This document shows positions 7,751 to 16,967 of a stretch of DNA of 64,000 nucleotides, piece after piece. Position numbers and translations under genes: made by a program. The stretch is taken from NCBI GenBank assembly GCA_900756545.1, contig CAAEKO010000043.1, forward strand, positions 14,115 to 78,114. Reading direction: 5' to 3'. Numbering within the stretch: the first letter of the stretch is position 1; every line of letters begins with the position of its first letter. This DNA comes from Clostridia bacterium. Its GTDB lineage: Bacteria; Bacillota; Clostridia; UBA1381. The notes beneath the pieces were generated by a model, which was not told where the DNA came from, made no database searches, and saw nothing but the letters and a program-made list of their open reading frames with translations.

Positions 7751-10606
7751 CTATTTATTTTCCATAAAGTACGGCGGCGGAAATTTGGCCCAGCCGTTAC
7801 AGCCCTGCGGCGCCCAAAGCTCGCCGCTTACAGGATGTACAATCAGGTCATACGGCTCAATTCCTCCTGCGATACCGCTTCTTACAATAGAGTTATCCGC
7901 TCCGCTGGTAGTAAGCGTTTGGAATGTCATCCCCCCGTCTGTCGAACGCTGTACACCATTCGGGTTAAGATATCGGTTGCTGTATCCGCCTACATATACA
8001 ATATCTGGATAATTGGGATCAACAGCGCACAGCTGGAAAGATACACCCAACTCGGGATGTCTGTTCAAATTCTGCGTCAGTTCTGTGGTGATTCCATTTT
8101 GTATTTTACAAAAATGCTTTCCTGAGCCTGCGTTGCCCGATACATAATACAGCGTATTACCAATGCCGTCATAAGTAATGTCCCATATTTGCGTATTATT
8201 GGCAGTCTCATCTGTCACAGCCTCCGCATACACAGCCCATGTCAAGCCGTCGTCATACGATACCACTATTTTGTCATAATACGAGCCATAAAGCTCCTTA
8301 TCGCCGTAAGGATTGTGCGTGTTTACAGCATGGACGCCGCACATTTTCTCCCACGTATACCCATAATCGGTGCTGCGCCAGTCCGCGGCAAACAGAATTT
8401 GCGGATTCCGGGGAGATTGATAGCATTGCTCGGCCCATTTGCAAAGTCCCCTTCCGGTTACCGCGCATCCAGAGTTCTCCCAGGTTTCTCCCGCATCTCT
8501 GGATACATATATGCTTCTTTTGGCGGACTGCGAGCCCTCGGCTACGATTGCAATCAGCGTGTTTTCATCCGCCGCATATGAGCCGTATACATATCCCGCA
8601 TACTGGTTGGTAAACCTCCATATATGCTTCCAGGTTTTCCCGCCGTCCGTTGTCAGCGCACCATGGAAATCCTGCGAACCATAGTATAGGATATCCGGAT
8701 TGTAAATATTGAAAATCGTACGCTGATCAACAAACACCTCTCCGCCGCCGTTATAGTTCCAGATATACGACTGGCCGCCGTTCGATGAGCTTGTGATCCA
8801 GTCTCCGCCGGTGCTCCACACCTTATATGCGTTTGTATTGCTCCACACAAATACAGGATGGCGGTTATTGACTTTAAAAAAGTCCAGCTTCTCATCATAT
8901 GACGCTACGTTCCATGTTCTTCCGCCATTTCTCGAATAATACCGGCGGTTGCTATAATTTACGCCGTTATAATATCCCAGTACCACAAAATCAGGATTTA
9001 CCGGGCTGACTTTCAGTTGTCTGACTAATTGGTCCGGGTTTTCCGGATCAGCGCTCTGGGGAAAGCTGGAATCACTGATCAAAGTAAACGATGCGCCGCA
9101 ATCCTCTGATCTCCACACACCGTTATGGTCGTTAATCCAAACCCAGTCTTCGTATCCTTTTGTATAGACCACGTCCAGTCCGTAGAATATCCTGCCGGAC
9201 ATGACCGTCTCAAAGGTAGCGCCGCCGTCAGTGCTCCGGTGAAATCCGTCAAGGTTGGCAACATACACGGTTCCATCCGTAGGATGTACTTTCACATACC
9301 CATCAGACATTTCCGCATTCACACAAAACCAGTTTTCTCCCCCATCGGTTGTTTTCCAAAGTCCCTTCTGATCCAGCTCCGTAGCGTATACGTCATCCGC
9401 ATTGACCGGCGCTCCTCCCGACGCCTGCAGCCGCCACGGCCTTGACCAGTAAGCCGTTGTGCAGCCGCCGGTTTGAGGATCATAGGTCGCTTCATCATAG
9501 CTTATCGCTTCCCGAAAGTCAAAAAACGTTACCGCGCCGGGCTGTTTGAGCACCTGCCGCCAGCTAAAGCCGGCGTCCTCTGATAAGTAAAGTCCCGTAA
9601 TATTTCTGACCGCCTCACTCGCCCCGCTTACTCTTGATATATTGCCTGTCTGTGTCGCGCCCGCCGCAAGCACACGGTTCTTGTTACAGGGATCAACCGC
9701 AATCGCCGTTGCGCCGCCCGGCAAAAATCCCCGCAGGCAGTCCTCCCAGGTTTTTCCGCCGTCTACAGAACGGTTTATGCCGCCAGTATCATTTCCACAC
9801 AGCATCAGCGTATCATCCCGTGAAACGGCAATACTCATAATACGCTGTCCGCCCTCGCCGCCTGCAAGGCCACTGCCCAGCATAGCGGAATCCCGCATAT
9901 TAATGCTTTGCCATTCTTCTTCCCGTGCATTATATGTATCAAATCTTCCAGTTTCGGAAACCTGCAATTCAGCGGCGCCGGACAATGGCAGCATTGTTTT
10001 CACATTGCCCCACACAAACGCTTTGCATACAACGGCGTCAGACGGAATGACTTCTTCCATGTTTTCGATAGCCGCATTCAAAAAATCTGTTTTTCCTTGA
10101 TTTCCTATATTTACGCCCAGTAATTTCCCCTTTTCGTCATAGCACGCAAACGCAATAACATATTCCACGCCGCTGCCGGTATATATCCCAAAATAATCCT
10201 CAATTTCTGCCCGTACGCTTGCAAGATTATAATTTTGTGTCAGCCGCAGGTCTACACTGACCCGCTCCGGCGTTGCCAGAGCAGATACAACACTTTCGTT
10301 TATGCGCATGCCGGCTAAATTGACACTTAACTTGTAGTCTGTTATTTTTTTTGTAAACTGAAAGCTATGACTGTATGTGCCGTCGGGTCTGACCGCCGTC
10401 TGGCCGATGTATCCGAGGTTATTCGAGCCGCCGTCAAGCTTCAGGCTAACAAATCTGCCGGCATATTTCTTGTCCAGTACGCCCGAAATCTCAATCCTGC
10501 TCACACCGTCATAAAAAATTTCCGGTTTTTCGATTGCCGCCGCTTCTATGCCAATCAGCATGAATACCAGCAGCATAAACTGAAAGATAATTTTTTTCAC
10601 TTTCAT
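7751..10606 (-). CDS. Secreted Asp-box beta-propeller protein, GH74-like
   Basis: A 951-residue exported protein with a signal peptide (about 1-23), a beta-rich N-terminal region (24-220) and a long propeller. At least eleven Asp-box motifs are visible, for example SVDGGKTW, SEDAGFSW, TTDGGENW, STDGGATF, SRNGGRTW, TTDGGKTW, SRDAGETW, STDYGYTW and STDGGMTF. GNDTGG at 271-276 resembles the position of the first catalytic Asp of GH74 endo-xyloglucanases, where the usual text is DVGGAYRW. Unlike its paralog at the left edge it carries no SLH modules, so it is presumably released. First gene of the minus-strand glycan operon, starting 205 bases from the divergent sensor kinase. Sialidase or sortilin-type propellers share Asp boxes, so enzyme class is not certain. 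Confidence 0.86.
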   Translation of the reverse strand: MKVKKIIFQFMLLVFMLIGIEAAAIEKPEIFYDGVSRIEISGVLDKKYAGRFVSLKLDGGSNNLGYIGQTAVRPDGTYSHSFQFTKKITDYKLSVNLAGMRINESVVSALATPERVSVDLRLTQNYNLASVRAEIEDYFGIYTGSGVEYVIAFACYDEKGKLLGVNIGNQGKTDFLNAAIENMEEVIPSDAVVCKAFVWGNVKTMLPLSGAAELQVSETGRFDTYNAREEEWQSINMRDSAMLGSGLAGGEGGQRIMSIAVSRDDTLMLCGNDTGGINRSVDGGKTWEDCLRGFLPGGATAIAVDPCNKNRVLAAGATQTGNISRVSGASEAVRNITGLYLSEDAGFSWRQVLKQPGAVTFFDFREAISYDEATYDPQTGGCTTAYWSRPWRLQASGGAPVNADDVYATELDQKGLWKTTDGGENWFCVNAEMSDGYVKVHPTDGTVYVANLDGFHRSTDGGATFETVMSGRIFYGLDVVYTKGYEDWVWINDHNGVWRSEDCGASFTLISDSSFPQSADPENPDQLVRQLKVSPVNPDFVVLGYYNGVNYSNRRYYSRNGGRTWNVASYDEKLDFFKVNNRHPVFVWSNTNAYKVWSTGGDWITSSSNGGQSYIWNYNGGGEVFVDQRTIFNIYNPDILYYGSQDFHGALTTDGGKTWKHIWRFTNQYAGYVYGSYAADENTLIAIVAEGSQSAKRSIYVSRDAGETWENSGCAVTGRGLCKWAEQCYQSPRNPQILFAADWRSTDYGYTWEKMCGVHAVNTHNPYGDKELYGSYYDKIVVSYDDGLTWAVYAEAVTDETANNTQIWDITYDGIGNTLYYVSGNAGSGKHFCKIQNGITTELTQNLNRHPELGVSFQLCAVDPNYPDIVYVGGYSNRYLNPNGVQRSTDGGMTFQTLTTSGADNSIVRSGIAGGIEPYDLIVHPVSGELWAPQGCNGWAKFPPPYFMENK

Positions 10607-10653
10607 CGCGCCGCTCCTGAAAATTTATTAGATCATACATACAAGATGTTTTT

Positions 10654-10659
10654 ATTATA
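10654..10659 (-). promoter_or_regulatory. Possible -10 element for the glycan operon
   Basis: On the minus strand TATAAT lies 48 bases before the propeller-gene start. No convincing -35 box stands 16-18 bases upstream, which would fit a promoter needing an activator such as the divergent response regulator. Weak evidence. Confidence 0.35.
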
Positions 10660-10717
10660 TTCTAATTATAAAATAATTTCTGTGTTTTGTACACTCCTGT
10701 TTTTTGTAGGCAACGGT

Positions 10718-10734
10718 GAAATCATCATGATTTC
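10718..10734. promoter_or_regulatory. Perfect palindrome GAAATCAT-C-ATGATTTC in the divergent intergenic region
   Basis: Two exact 8-base arms flank a single C. The site abuts the -35 box of the sensor-kinase promoter (10737) and lies upstream of the opposite glycan operon. Its size and symmetry suit a dimeric LuxR-type response regulator or another repressor. Function is inferred from position. Confidence 0.5.
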
Positions 10735-10736
10735 GC

Positions 10737-10765
10737 TTGATTATCTTCTTTTTTAATGATATACT
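10737..10765 (+). promoter_or_regulatory. Sigma-A type promoter for the sensor kinase
   Basis: TTGATT (10737-10742), a 17-base spacer and TATACT (10760-10765), 47 bases before the kinase ATG. Confidence 0.65.
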
Positions 10766-10811
10766 TACAATTATCAGAGATGTGATGAATAAGAAACAAG
10801 GAGGATTATCA

Positions 10812-12299
10812 ATGCTTTTTTCAGCATTTCTTATTTTATGTATGACCGTTATTTTCATATTGGCGAATTATAAAAATAAATTCTATTATGTTTTTTGCAT
10901 ATATTTTATCAGCATCTCCATGCTTATACTCACCTCCTCTTTGTATATGGCAAAAATATCAAGCTACCCCTATTCCTTCGAGCTTGACTATAACATATTC
11001 CTTGCCCTGTCAAAGGTGCGGATACCATTTATGACCTTATACAGGCTGCACCTCATGTCACTATGCGCATTCATGGTAACACCGCTGCTTTTTTACAGGC
11101 TCTTAAAAAGCTCCGGCGCCTGGAAAATATTCCTTTTCCTCATCCCTATTGTCCTTTTTATGCTGATCAATGATCCTGATCTGTCCTGGAATATGTATAT
11201 CATGCAAAATACCTTCACTGGCTGGCAGTTCCATGCGTTGAATATATTTCTTACGTTTCAAAAAATATATAATAATCTGGCGCTCATTTTCTATATGATC
11301 TTTCCCATTTTCCTGCTGGTCAGATATTATTTCAGCAGTATGCTGAAAATGAAACGGCAAAGCGCCCTGATATTTATTATCTGCCTGTCATTGATAGACC
11401 TGTTCATTTATCAACTGTTGTTGAATGGATACTTTTACTCCATCAATTTTAACAACGTTGATCTGACCAAATTCCCGATCGAAGAAATAACGCGCCGCGG
11501 TTATATTTTAACCATGCTGCTCTCTATCGGGATAGTGCTGATCATTTTTGCGCTGACAGCCATATACAAGCCCTTCAAAAACTATACCCTATTAAAAAAA
11601 TCAGACCTGATTCGAAACGCAAGCATATTAAATAATAATTTGAACTCTACTCTGCATACATACAAAAACGCCTTTCTGGGGATAAATAAGCTGGCTGAAA
11701 TATCTCTTGAAAATTTGGATGCTTCTGATCTTGACGGCCTCCGTGACGCACTGAATATGCTGATAGAGATATCCCAGCGCCACACCTCCACAATCCATAA
11801 ATCCCTGAATTCTTTGAAGGATGTTACCCTGCATGCGAAAGTAATTGATATAACAAGCTGTATCACCGCTGCCGCGTCCGCATTCATTTTGGGCGATGAG
11901 ATACAGTTCAGGCTGAACAACAACGCACTCTCTACAGTTATCGTGGGCGATTTTGATCATCTTCGGGAGACCTTTATCAATTTGTTTCAGAATTCAATAA
12001 ACGCCATTGAAAAAACAGACCGGCAGGGAATTATTGAAGCGGTTCTCCGATCTGAAGATAAATTCCTGATTATTGATTTTATTGATAACGGAATCGGCAT
12101 TGAAAAAAAGCACTTAAAAAACATATTCACACCGTTTTATACCACAAAACCCGCTATGGAAAGCGGCGGACTCGGCCTTACATATATTGAAAAGGTCATT
12201 AAAATGCACCACGGCGAAATTGAGGTGACAAGCACCGAAAATGTGGGTACGCAGTTCCGTATTATTTTACCATTAATTTTTGAAAGGAATAAAAGATAA
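10812..12299 (+). CDS. Seven-TM sensor histidine kinase
   Basis: A 495-residue membrane kinase. ATG at 10812 follows AGGAGG at 7-8 bases; in-frame ATGs upstream lack a ribosome site. The N-terminal 250 residues hold about seven TM helices and no recognisable extracellular domain, so the sensor is the membrane region itself. The dimerisation segment carries HTYKN with the probable phospho-accepting His near 282, resembling the H-x-x-K-N form of HPK10/NatK-like kinases. The ATPase domain is complete: N box NLFQNSINAI, G1 DNGIG, F box FTPFYTTK and G2 GGLGLTYIEKVIKMH. The stop shares one base with the response-regulator start, so translation is coupled. It probably senses a product of the divergent glycan operon and controls it. 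Confidence 0.9.
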   Translation: MLFSAFLILCMTVIFILANYKNKFYYVFCIYFISISMLILTSSLYMAKISSYPYSFELDYNIFLALSKVRIPFMTLYRLHLMSLCAFMVTPLLFYRLLKSSGAWKIFLFLIPIVLFMLINDPDLSWNMYIMQNTFTGWQFHALNIFLTFQKIYNNLALIFYMIFPIFLLVRYYFSSMLKMKRQSALIFIICLSLIDLFIYQLLLNGYFYSINFNNVDLTKFPIEEITRRGYILTMLLSIGIVLIIFALTAIYKPFKNYTLLKKSDLIRNASILNNNLNSTLHTYKNAFLGINKLAEISLENLDASDLDGLRDALNMLIEISQRHTSTIHKSLNSLKDVTLHAKVIDITSCITAAASAFILGDEIQFRLNNNALSTVIVGDFDHLRETFINLFQNSINAIEKTDRQGIIEAVLRSEDKFLIIDFIDNGIGIEKKHLKNIFTPFYTTKPAMESGGLGLTYIEKVIKMHHGEIEVTSTENVGTQFRIILPLIFERNKR

Positions 12300-12976
12300 T
12301 GAAAAAGATCAAATGGGCCATATGTGATGATGCGGATTATTTTTGCTATATTTACAAAACGACACTGGAAAAAGATAACCGTTTCGAATTTGTAGGATAC
12401 TGTCTGAAAGCAGCAGATTGTTCCGCTTTAGTTGAAAGGGAACATCCCGATGTGCTTCTGCTAGATATTCAAATTGAAACCAACACGGCGGGAATTGATA
12501 TCATACCGGAGCTCAAGCAAATTGCGCCGGCAATGAAAATTATAATCTTGACAAGCTATAACGATGAAAACTATATCTTCCAGGCCTTTGCCAACGGCGC
12601 CGATAGCTATTTGCTTAAGGATACTGCAAAGGAACAGGCCGCAGCTACCATCGCAAAGGTGTATAATAACGAAAATATGCTGCCTCCTGAAATCGCGCAT
12701 ACGCTTGCAAACAAAACAAGAACTGTGGAAACCCGGATGAAATCTCTCCTGTATATGTTTGAAATTATGTCAAAGCTTTCCCAAAGCGAATATGAGGTTT
12801 TAAAGGCGGCATATAATGGTATTTCTTATAAAGATATTGCCGCCAGCAGATTTGTTACCGAATCCACAATCCGTAACCATATCACACGGATACTGAAAAA
12901 ATTCGATTCTCCTTCAATGAAAACCCTTGTACAAAATCTGCGTGAGCTGGGAATATTTGATTATCTGACTCACTAA
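12299..12976 (+). CDS. LuxR/NarL-family response regulator
   Basis: A 225-residue cytoplasmic regulator, partner of the preceding kinase (TAATG overlap). The receiver domain (1-120) has acidic CDD at 9-11, the phospho-acceptor Asp56 in DVLLLD, and Lys107 in YLLKDT. The C-terminal HTH (about 160-215) begins LSQSEYEVLKAAYNGISYKD with recognition helix TESTIRNHITRILKKF. It most likely regulates the divergent propeller/transport operon and perhaps the SGNH gene behind it. The palindrome at 10718-10734 is a candidate site; this is inference. Confidence 0.93.
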   Translation: MKKIKWAICDDADYFCYIYKTTLEKDNRFEFVGYCLKAADCSALVEREHPDVLLLDIQIETNTAGIDIIPELKQIAPAMKIIILTSYNDENYIFQAFANGADSYLLKDTAKEQAAATIAKVYNNENMLPPEIAHTLANKTRTVETRMKSLLYMFEIMSKLSQSEYEVLKAAYNGISYKDIAASRFVTESTIRNHITRILKKFDSPSMKTLVQNLRELGIFDYLTH

Positions 12977-13004
12977 ATGGTAAAAATAAAGGAAGGTGCA
13001 AACA

Positions 13005-14783
13005 ATGATTGATCTATACACATACGGCAATGCGGACAAGGAGGAAAACGGCGGCTGGGCATGGTATGACGCATATATGCGCCGCACCGGACTGAGCAGG
13101 TTAAAAAGCAGGATGCTGGCATGCAGAAACGGCGATAGCATTAACGTAGGGTATTTCGGCGGCTCTATTACCAACGGCTCCGGGCTGGTTGGCAGCGGTT
13201 CTCCCTGGCGGATTTTGGTGGGCGAATATCTGACTGATTCCGTAAAACAGCTTCACAGCGGCAAAACCGTTGTGAACCAGGTGATCTATCCATCGCAGCA
13301 TAACTTTCATGTATGCAGTCAGGACGCCATAACTGTAAAAAACATCAACGCCGGAATTGGTGCGACGGGTTCATTTTTCGGCGTTCACCGGCTTGAAAAA
13401 ATGCTGGGGATTGATAAAGGTCTGACTCCCGACTTAGTTTTCATTGAGTTCGCAGTAAATGATTATTGGGACAAACGTGAGTACACCGCCGGCGGCAAAG
13501 CTGTGCTGGCTGCCGCGGCGGATTTTGAAGCTATCATTAGAAAGCTTTATCGCGCAAATCCTAAGGTCTGTATTATCGCAGTGTTTACAAATCTGCTTTT
13601 CACCGAAGATTATATTAATTTCTCGAATAATCCTGCTTTAGCGGCACAAAGGGCAGTCCTGCGGCATTACAATATTCCTTATCTATATGCGGGACTTGCG
13701 ATGTACCATGCGTGTATGCGCCAGCTGCCGCCGGGAGCTGAAAAGTTTACAGCGGATAATTATACTGACGCCATTCATGAAAAAGCCTGGAGCACGTATT
13801 ACTCTGATAATTGCCATCCAAATGCAAAAGGCTATCGTTTTTACGCGGATATGATTATAGACTACATTAAAGCGTCAATTTCACGGGAAAGCGCAGCTCC
13901 GCCTCTGCCCGTTGATCCTCTGCATCCGGATGGATTTTTGAAAATGAACGCCTTCTATATTGACTGTGCGCAGCTGTATGAAAATAAGGAATCTCTGTTG
14001 TCCGGCTGGCATAAAACGGATTATATAGACCCAAATGAAAATCCATATCTGGCCGTATCGCAAAACGGTTCAATCTATTCCGAAACAGAAAATGCCTCCC
14101 TATCCTTTACGTTTACCGGCAATTCTGTCGGCTTCTGGGTGGCAAGAAGCTTGACGGGCGGCGTCCTGACCGCAAAGGTTTACGATATCCGCGGCGCGCT
14201 GGTTAAAAATTCCCAAATGCTGATTGGCTATGATGCGCATGACGGCTTGGCGGAGCCATGGGACGTCGCCTCAAATCTTACATATGGAAAATATGCGGTA
14301 AAGGTCTGGGTAAAGGCCAGTACATATGGCGTATCGGGATGTTTGCGGAAGCTTTTTATCAACGGCAGTATAGACAGCGTGCAACCCCTGGCTCCGCCTT
14401 GTCTTGTGGAAGAGACGTCAACAACGCAAAAGGCTTGCCGTGACGTCTATGTTAACGCGGCCGGGCTGGTTACTATGGAGGATATGACTGAATACCCTGC
14501 ATGCAGGACTATTGCGGAAGCGGTCAATGTATGCGGCGGAAACGGGAGCTTACATATTGAAGGCGATTTCCTGCTGGATTACAACGGAGCTGTGGAAAAT
14601 ATCACAATTCAGGGAATTGGCAAAACGGATTTAAAACGCGAAAAAAATGTCATTATTATTCAGAACCCAAAGCTTTTAAAAAATATCATGTTTGAAAACG
14701 TAACATTACTGCCTTCGTCCGACATAAATATGGCAGAATTAAAAATGCATATTCTAAATGATGTTTCTATAAAAAGAAGCTAA
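13005..14783 (+). CDS. SGNH hydrolase with C-terminal jelly-roll and beta-helix-like segments, no signal peptide
   Basis: A 592-residue protein, last gene of the plus-strand operon. ATG at 13005 follows GGAAGG by 8 bases; a GTG nine bases upstream overlaps that site. The SGNH core (about 45-285) shows YFGGSIT with Ser near 54, NAGIGATGS, FAVND and the Asp-His pair in DNCHPNAKGY. A jelly-roll follows (about 335-460), containing FTFTGNSVGFWVARS, and the last 110 residues contain short repeated strands (SLHIEGDFLLDY, ITIQGIG, IIIQNPKLL, IMFENVTLL) resembling a right-handed beta-helix. No export signal is visible, so it may deacetylate oligosaccharides after import or be exported in another way. 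Substrate unknown. Confidence 0.85.
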   Translation: MIDLYTYGNADKEENGGWAWYDAYMRRTGLSRLKSRMLACRNGDSINVGYFGGSITNGSGLVGSGSPWRILVGEYLTDSVKQLHSGKTVVNQVIYPSQHNFHVCSQDAITVKNINAGIGATGSFFGVHRLEKMLGIDKGLTPDLVFIEFAVNDYWDKREYTAGGKAVLAAAADFEAIIRKLYRANPKVCIIAVFTNLLFTEDYINFSNNPALAAQRAVLRHYNIPYLYAGLAMYHACMRQLPPGAEKFTADNYTDAIHEKAWSTYYSDNCHPNAKGYRFYADMIIDYIKASISRESAAPPLPVDPLHPDGFLKMNAFYIDCAQLYENKESLLSGWHKTDYIDPNENPYLAVSQNGSIYSETENASLSFTFTGNSVGFWVARSLTGGVLTAKVYDIRGALVKNSQMLIGYDAHDGLAEPWDVASNLTYGKYAVKVWVKASTYGVSGCLRKLFINGSIDSVQPLAPPCLVEETSTTQKACRDVYVNAAGLVTMEDMTEYPACRTIAEAVNVCGGNGSLHIEGDFLLDYNGAVENITIQGIGKTDLKREKNVIIIQNPKLLKNIMFENVTLLPSSDINMAELKMHILNDVSIKRS

Positions 14784-14787
14784 ACAC

Positions 14788-14825
14788 AAGCGGAATGCCG
14801 GATTTAGGCACTCCGCTTATTTTAT
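14788..14825 (+). terminator. Terminator after the SGNH gene, between convergent genes
   Basis: Arms AAGCGGAaTGCC and GGCAcTCCGCTT with a 7-base loop, followed by ATTTTATT. Near-perfect stem with one internal mismatch. The opposite oxidoreductase gene ends at 14859. Confidence 0.75.
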
Positions 14826-14858
14826 TCGCCTTTCCCGCTGGAGCAGCCTAAGCAAAAC

Positions 14859-16124
14859 TCATGCCGGAACAATAGCGCCGATCGCCTTTAATGCATCTGA
14901 CAACGCACGATAATCCAGGTCTTTTACAGACGCCCCCGCAGAAACGCTTAGCGCCGCTGCACAGCCGGCGGCCTGGCCGGCAGCCATACAGGTCGCCTGT
15001 ACACGAATGGCGCTGTTCGCATATTGGTCTGACGAAATACATCTTCCCGCACAAAGGACTCTCTTTGAATTTTTTGGAATAAGGGCGCCGTAGGGAATGG
15101 CCGGTACGATATCATCAGCCAAAAATGTCTGTTCTATGCCCGTCTCCACATGCAGATCAATAGGATAAAATGCATAACAAACCGCATCCGGATATGAAAT
15201 ACCAGCAACATAATCCGCAGCGGTTATTGTTTTTTCGCCCACAATTCGGTTGGTTTCGCGGACTCCGGTTTCCTCCGCAACAAAATCTATTTTTATATTC
15301 TCAAGCCCATGAACACTTCTCAAGAATTTATATACTCCTAAAATAAGCTTGAAAGCATCGTATTCAAGAATTGTTTTTCCTTCGGAAGTATCCGCATCAA
15401 CACACGTTACATGGATATCAATCTTAGCACAATCAAGATAATTCATTAAAGTCTGTGCAGTGATATAGGCAGGTAATCCATGCATACACTTTTCCTGAAA
15501 GCGGCGCATAAGTTCGCCTGTATCGACTTCAGAAAGCTGATAGCCGCTAAGATGGTTTTGAAGCGTGGCAGGCTGCTGCGGCATACTCTTAATGCAGGGA
15601 TAGCCCAGAATCCGGATAAGGTCAGCATCTCCGGTAGCGTCGACCACAATTTTACTGGTTATCAGAATCAGGCCTTCCTTGCCGGTAACCAGCAGCTGTA
15701 TGTTGTCATCGGTTTCAACAGCATCCGAGATCATGGCATGCTTTAAAATATTGACGCCTGATTCATGGCACATTTCATCTAAAACACAAGTATATATAAA
15801 CCGGTCCAGTCTTATCTGTTCATGCCAATGACACACAGGCGCGTAGGAAATCTCCGGTATCACCGCGCCGCCCAATGCTTCTGTTCTTTTAACAGCTTCC
15901 CAGCAGGGCCCGTCAATGATCTGCTTTCCCCATGCAAAAAAGAGTCCCGGAAAATTAACGTTGGCAACGGTCATCGTTCCGCCTAACATGCCATTTTTCT
16001 CAATCAGGTATGTCTTTGCGCCGGTTCTGGCGGATGCAATGGCGGCAAATACCCCAGCAGTCCCGCCTCCGATTACTGTCACCTCTGTTTCTATTTTTCT
16101 TTTCACGTGGCACAAATAATCCAT
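14859..16124 (-). CDS. FAD-dependent oxidoreductase (FAD_oxidored family)
   Basis: A 421-residue flavoprotein. The N-terminal dinucleotide fold reads TVIGGGTAGVFAA (about 16-28) and ends in IEK; then GMLGGTM, a signature of this family. The C-terminal GRCISSDQYANSAIRVQ and TCMAAGQAAG close the FAD site. No signal peptide. Members of this family occur often beside glycan-degradation genes, but the reaction is generally unassigned, and I do not propose one. ATG at 16124 follows GGAGG. It is transcribed divergently from the AraC regulator at 16238, which probably controls it. Confidence 0.88.
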   Translation of the reverse strand: MDYLCHVKRKIETEVTVIGGGTAGVFAAIASARTGAKTYLIEKNGMLGGTMTVANVNFPGLFFAWGKQIIDGPCWEAVKRTEALGGAVIPEISYAPVCHWHEQIRLDRFIYTCVLDEMCHESGVNILKHAMISDAVETDDNIQLLVTGKEGLILITSKIVVDATGDADLIRILGYPCIKSMPQQPATLQNHLSGYQLSEVDTGELMRRFQEKCMHGLPAYITAQTLMNYLDCAKIDIHVTCVDADTSEGKTILEYDAFKLILGVYKFLRSVHGLENIKIDFVAEETGVRETNRIVGEKTITAADYVAGISYPDAVCYAFYPIDLHVETGIEQTFLADDIVPAIPYGALIPKNSKRVLCAGRCISSDQYANSAIRVQATCMAAGQAAGCAAALSVSAGASVKDLDYRALSDALKAIGAIVPA

Positions 16125-16150
16125 TTTTAACCTCCATATTTACAATTTAT

Positions 16151-16179
16151 AAAATATAATATATAATAACATAGATCAA
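16151..16179 (-). promoter_or_regulatory. Promoter for the FAD oxidoreductase
   Basis: Minus strand: TTGATC (16174-16179), 17-base spacer, TATTTT (16151-16156), inside the 113-base gap to the divergent AraC gene. Confidence 0.5.
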
Positions 16180-16237
16180 ATCCATGTAAAATGGGATATA
16201 TTAAAAATTATTTATAAAATATTAAAGGCGGTATACA

Positions 16238-16966
16238 ATGATATTATTCAGCGAGATCATAACAAGGAAAAAATTCGTTTTAGAAAAAGGCGTCCATCCT
16301 ACGGACGCCATATTGGCGGTTGTCGGCGGCGAATTTAAATGTACAATGGATAAGCAAGAAAATATTGTGCGCCCCGGCGATATATTTGTTTTTCCAAAAA
16401 ACGTGTGGTTTGAGCGCGAAATTATAAAACCTTTAACTTGTATATATATCCAATTTAAATCTCTTTCCAATAACCTCCCATATGGATTTTTTGATTTCAA
16501 GGATGCAAAGCGAATAAGCTCTACATTGCAATGCTTAGAAAAGGCCATACGGGAGAACTATCCGCAAAATATAATAAATCATTTTGCAGAGGATATCTTT
16601 TATACCTATACATTACAGAATAACATGCAAACAAAAAATAAAATTTATGGAGATATTTTTGCGTACGTTGAATATTTAGAAAAAAATTATCATAAAAAAC
16701 TAAATTTATCAAATATTGCTCAGGAGTTTGGATTGACGAAACAGGGATTAATATATAAATTTAAAAAACAAACAGGCAAGACGCCGATCCAGTATCTTAA
16801 TGATATAAGAATCAATGAGAGCAAGCAATTATTGAAAAATACCGATAATCCAGTCAGCAGTATTGCTGAAAACTGTGGGTTCAGCGATTTGTATTATTTT
16901 AGCTCTATTTTCAAAAAAAGTACAGGAATGTCGCCATCGCAATTCCGGAAAATATATCTTCTCTAG
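16238..16966 (+). CDS. AraC-family transcriptional regulator
   Basis: A 242-residue regulator. The N-terminal half is a cupin-like sensing domain (for example VRPGDIFVFPKNVWF). The C-terminal 100 residues hold the paired HTH: LSNIAQEFGLTKQGLIYKFK is the first, and SSIAENCGFSDLYYFSSIFK followed by GMSPSQFRK is the second with its signature. Local AT content is high compared with neighbours. It stands divergent to the oxidoreductase with a short shared control region, which suggests it regulates that gene in response to a small ligand, possibly a sugar. Confidence 0.92.
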   Translation: MILFSEIITRKKFVLEKGVHPTDAILAVVGGEFKCTMDKQENIVRPGDIFVFPKNVWFEREIIKPLTCIYIQFKSLSNNLPYGFFDFKDAKRISSTLQCLEKAIRENYPQNIINHFAEDIFYTYTLQNNMQTKNKIYGDIFAYVEYLEKNYHKKLNLSNIAQEFGLTKQGLIYKFKKQTGKTPIQYLNDIRINESKQLLKNTDNPVSSIAENCGFSDLYYFSSIFKKSTGMSPSQFRKIYLL

Positions 16967-16967
16967 C

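Noticed and set aside
7751..10606. CRISPR-like spacing of the repeated CCGCCGTC text
   Set aside because: The repeats are the coding DNA of Asp-box motifs and vary in spacing and sequence.
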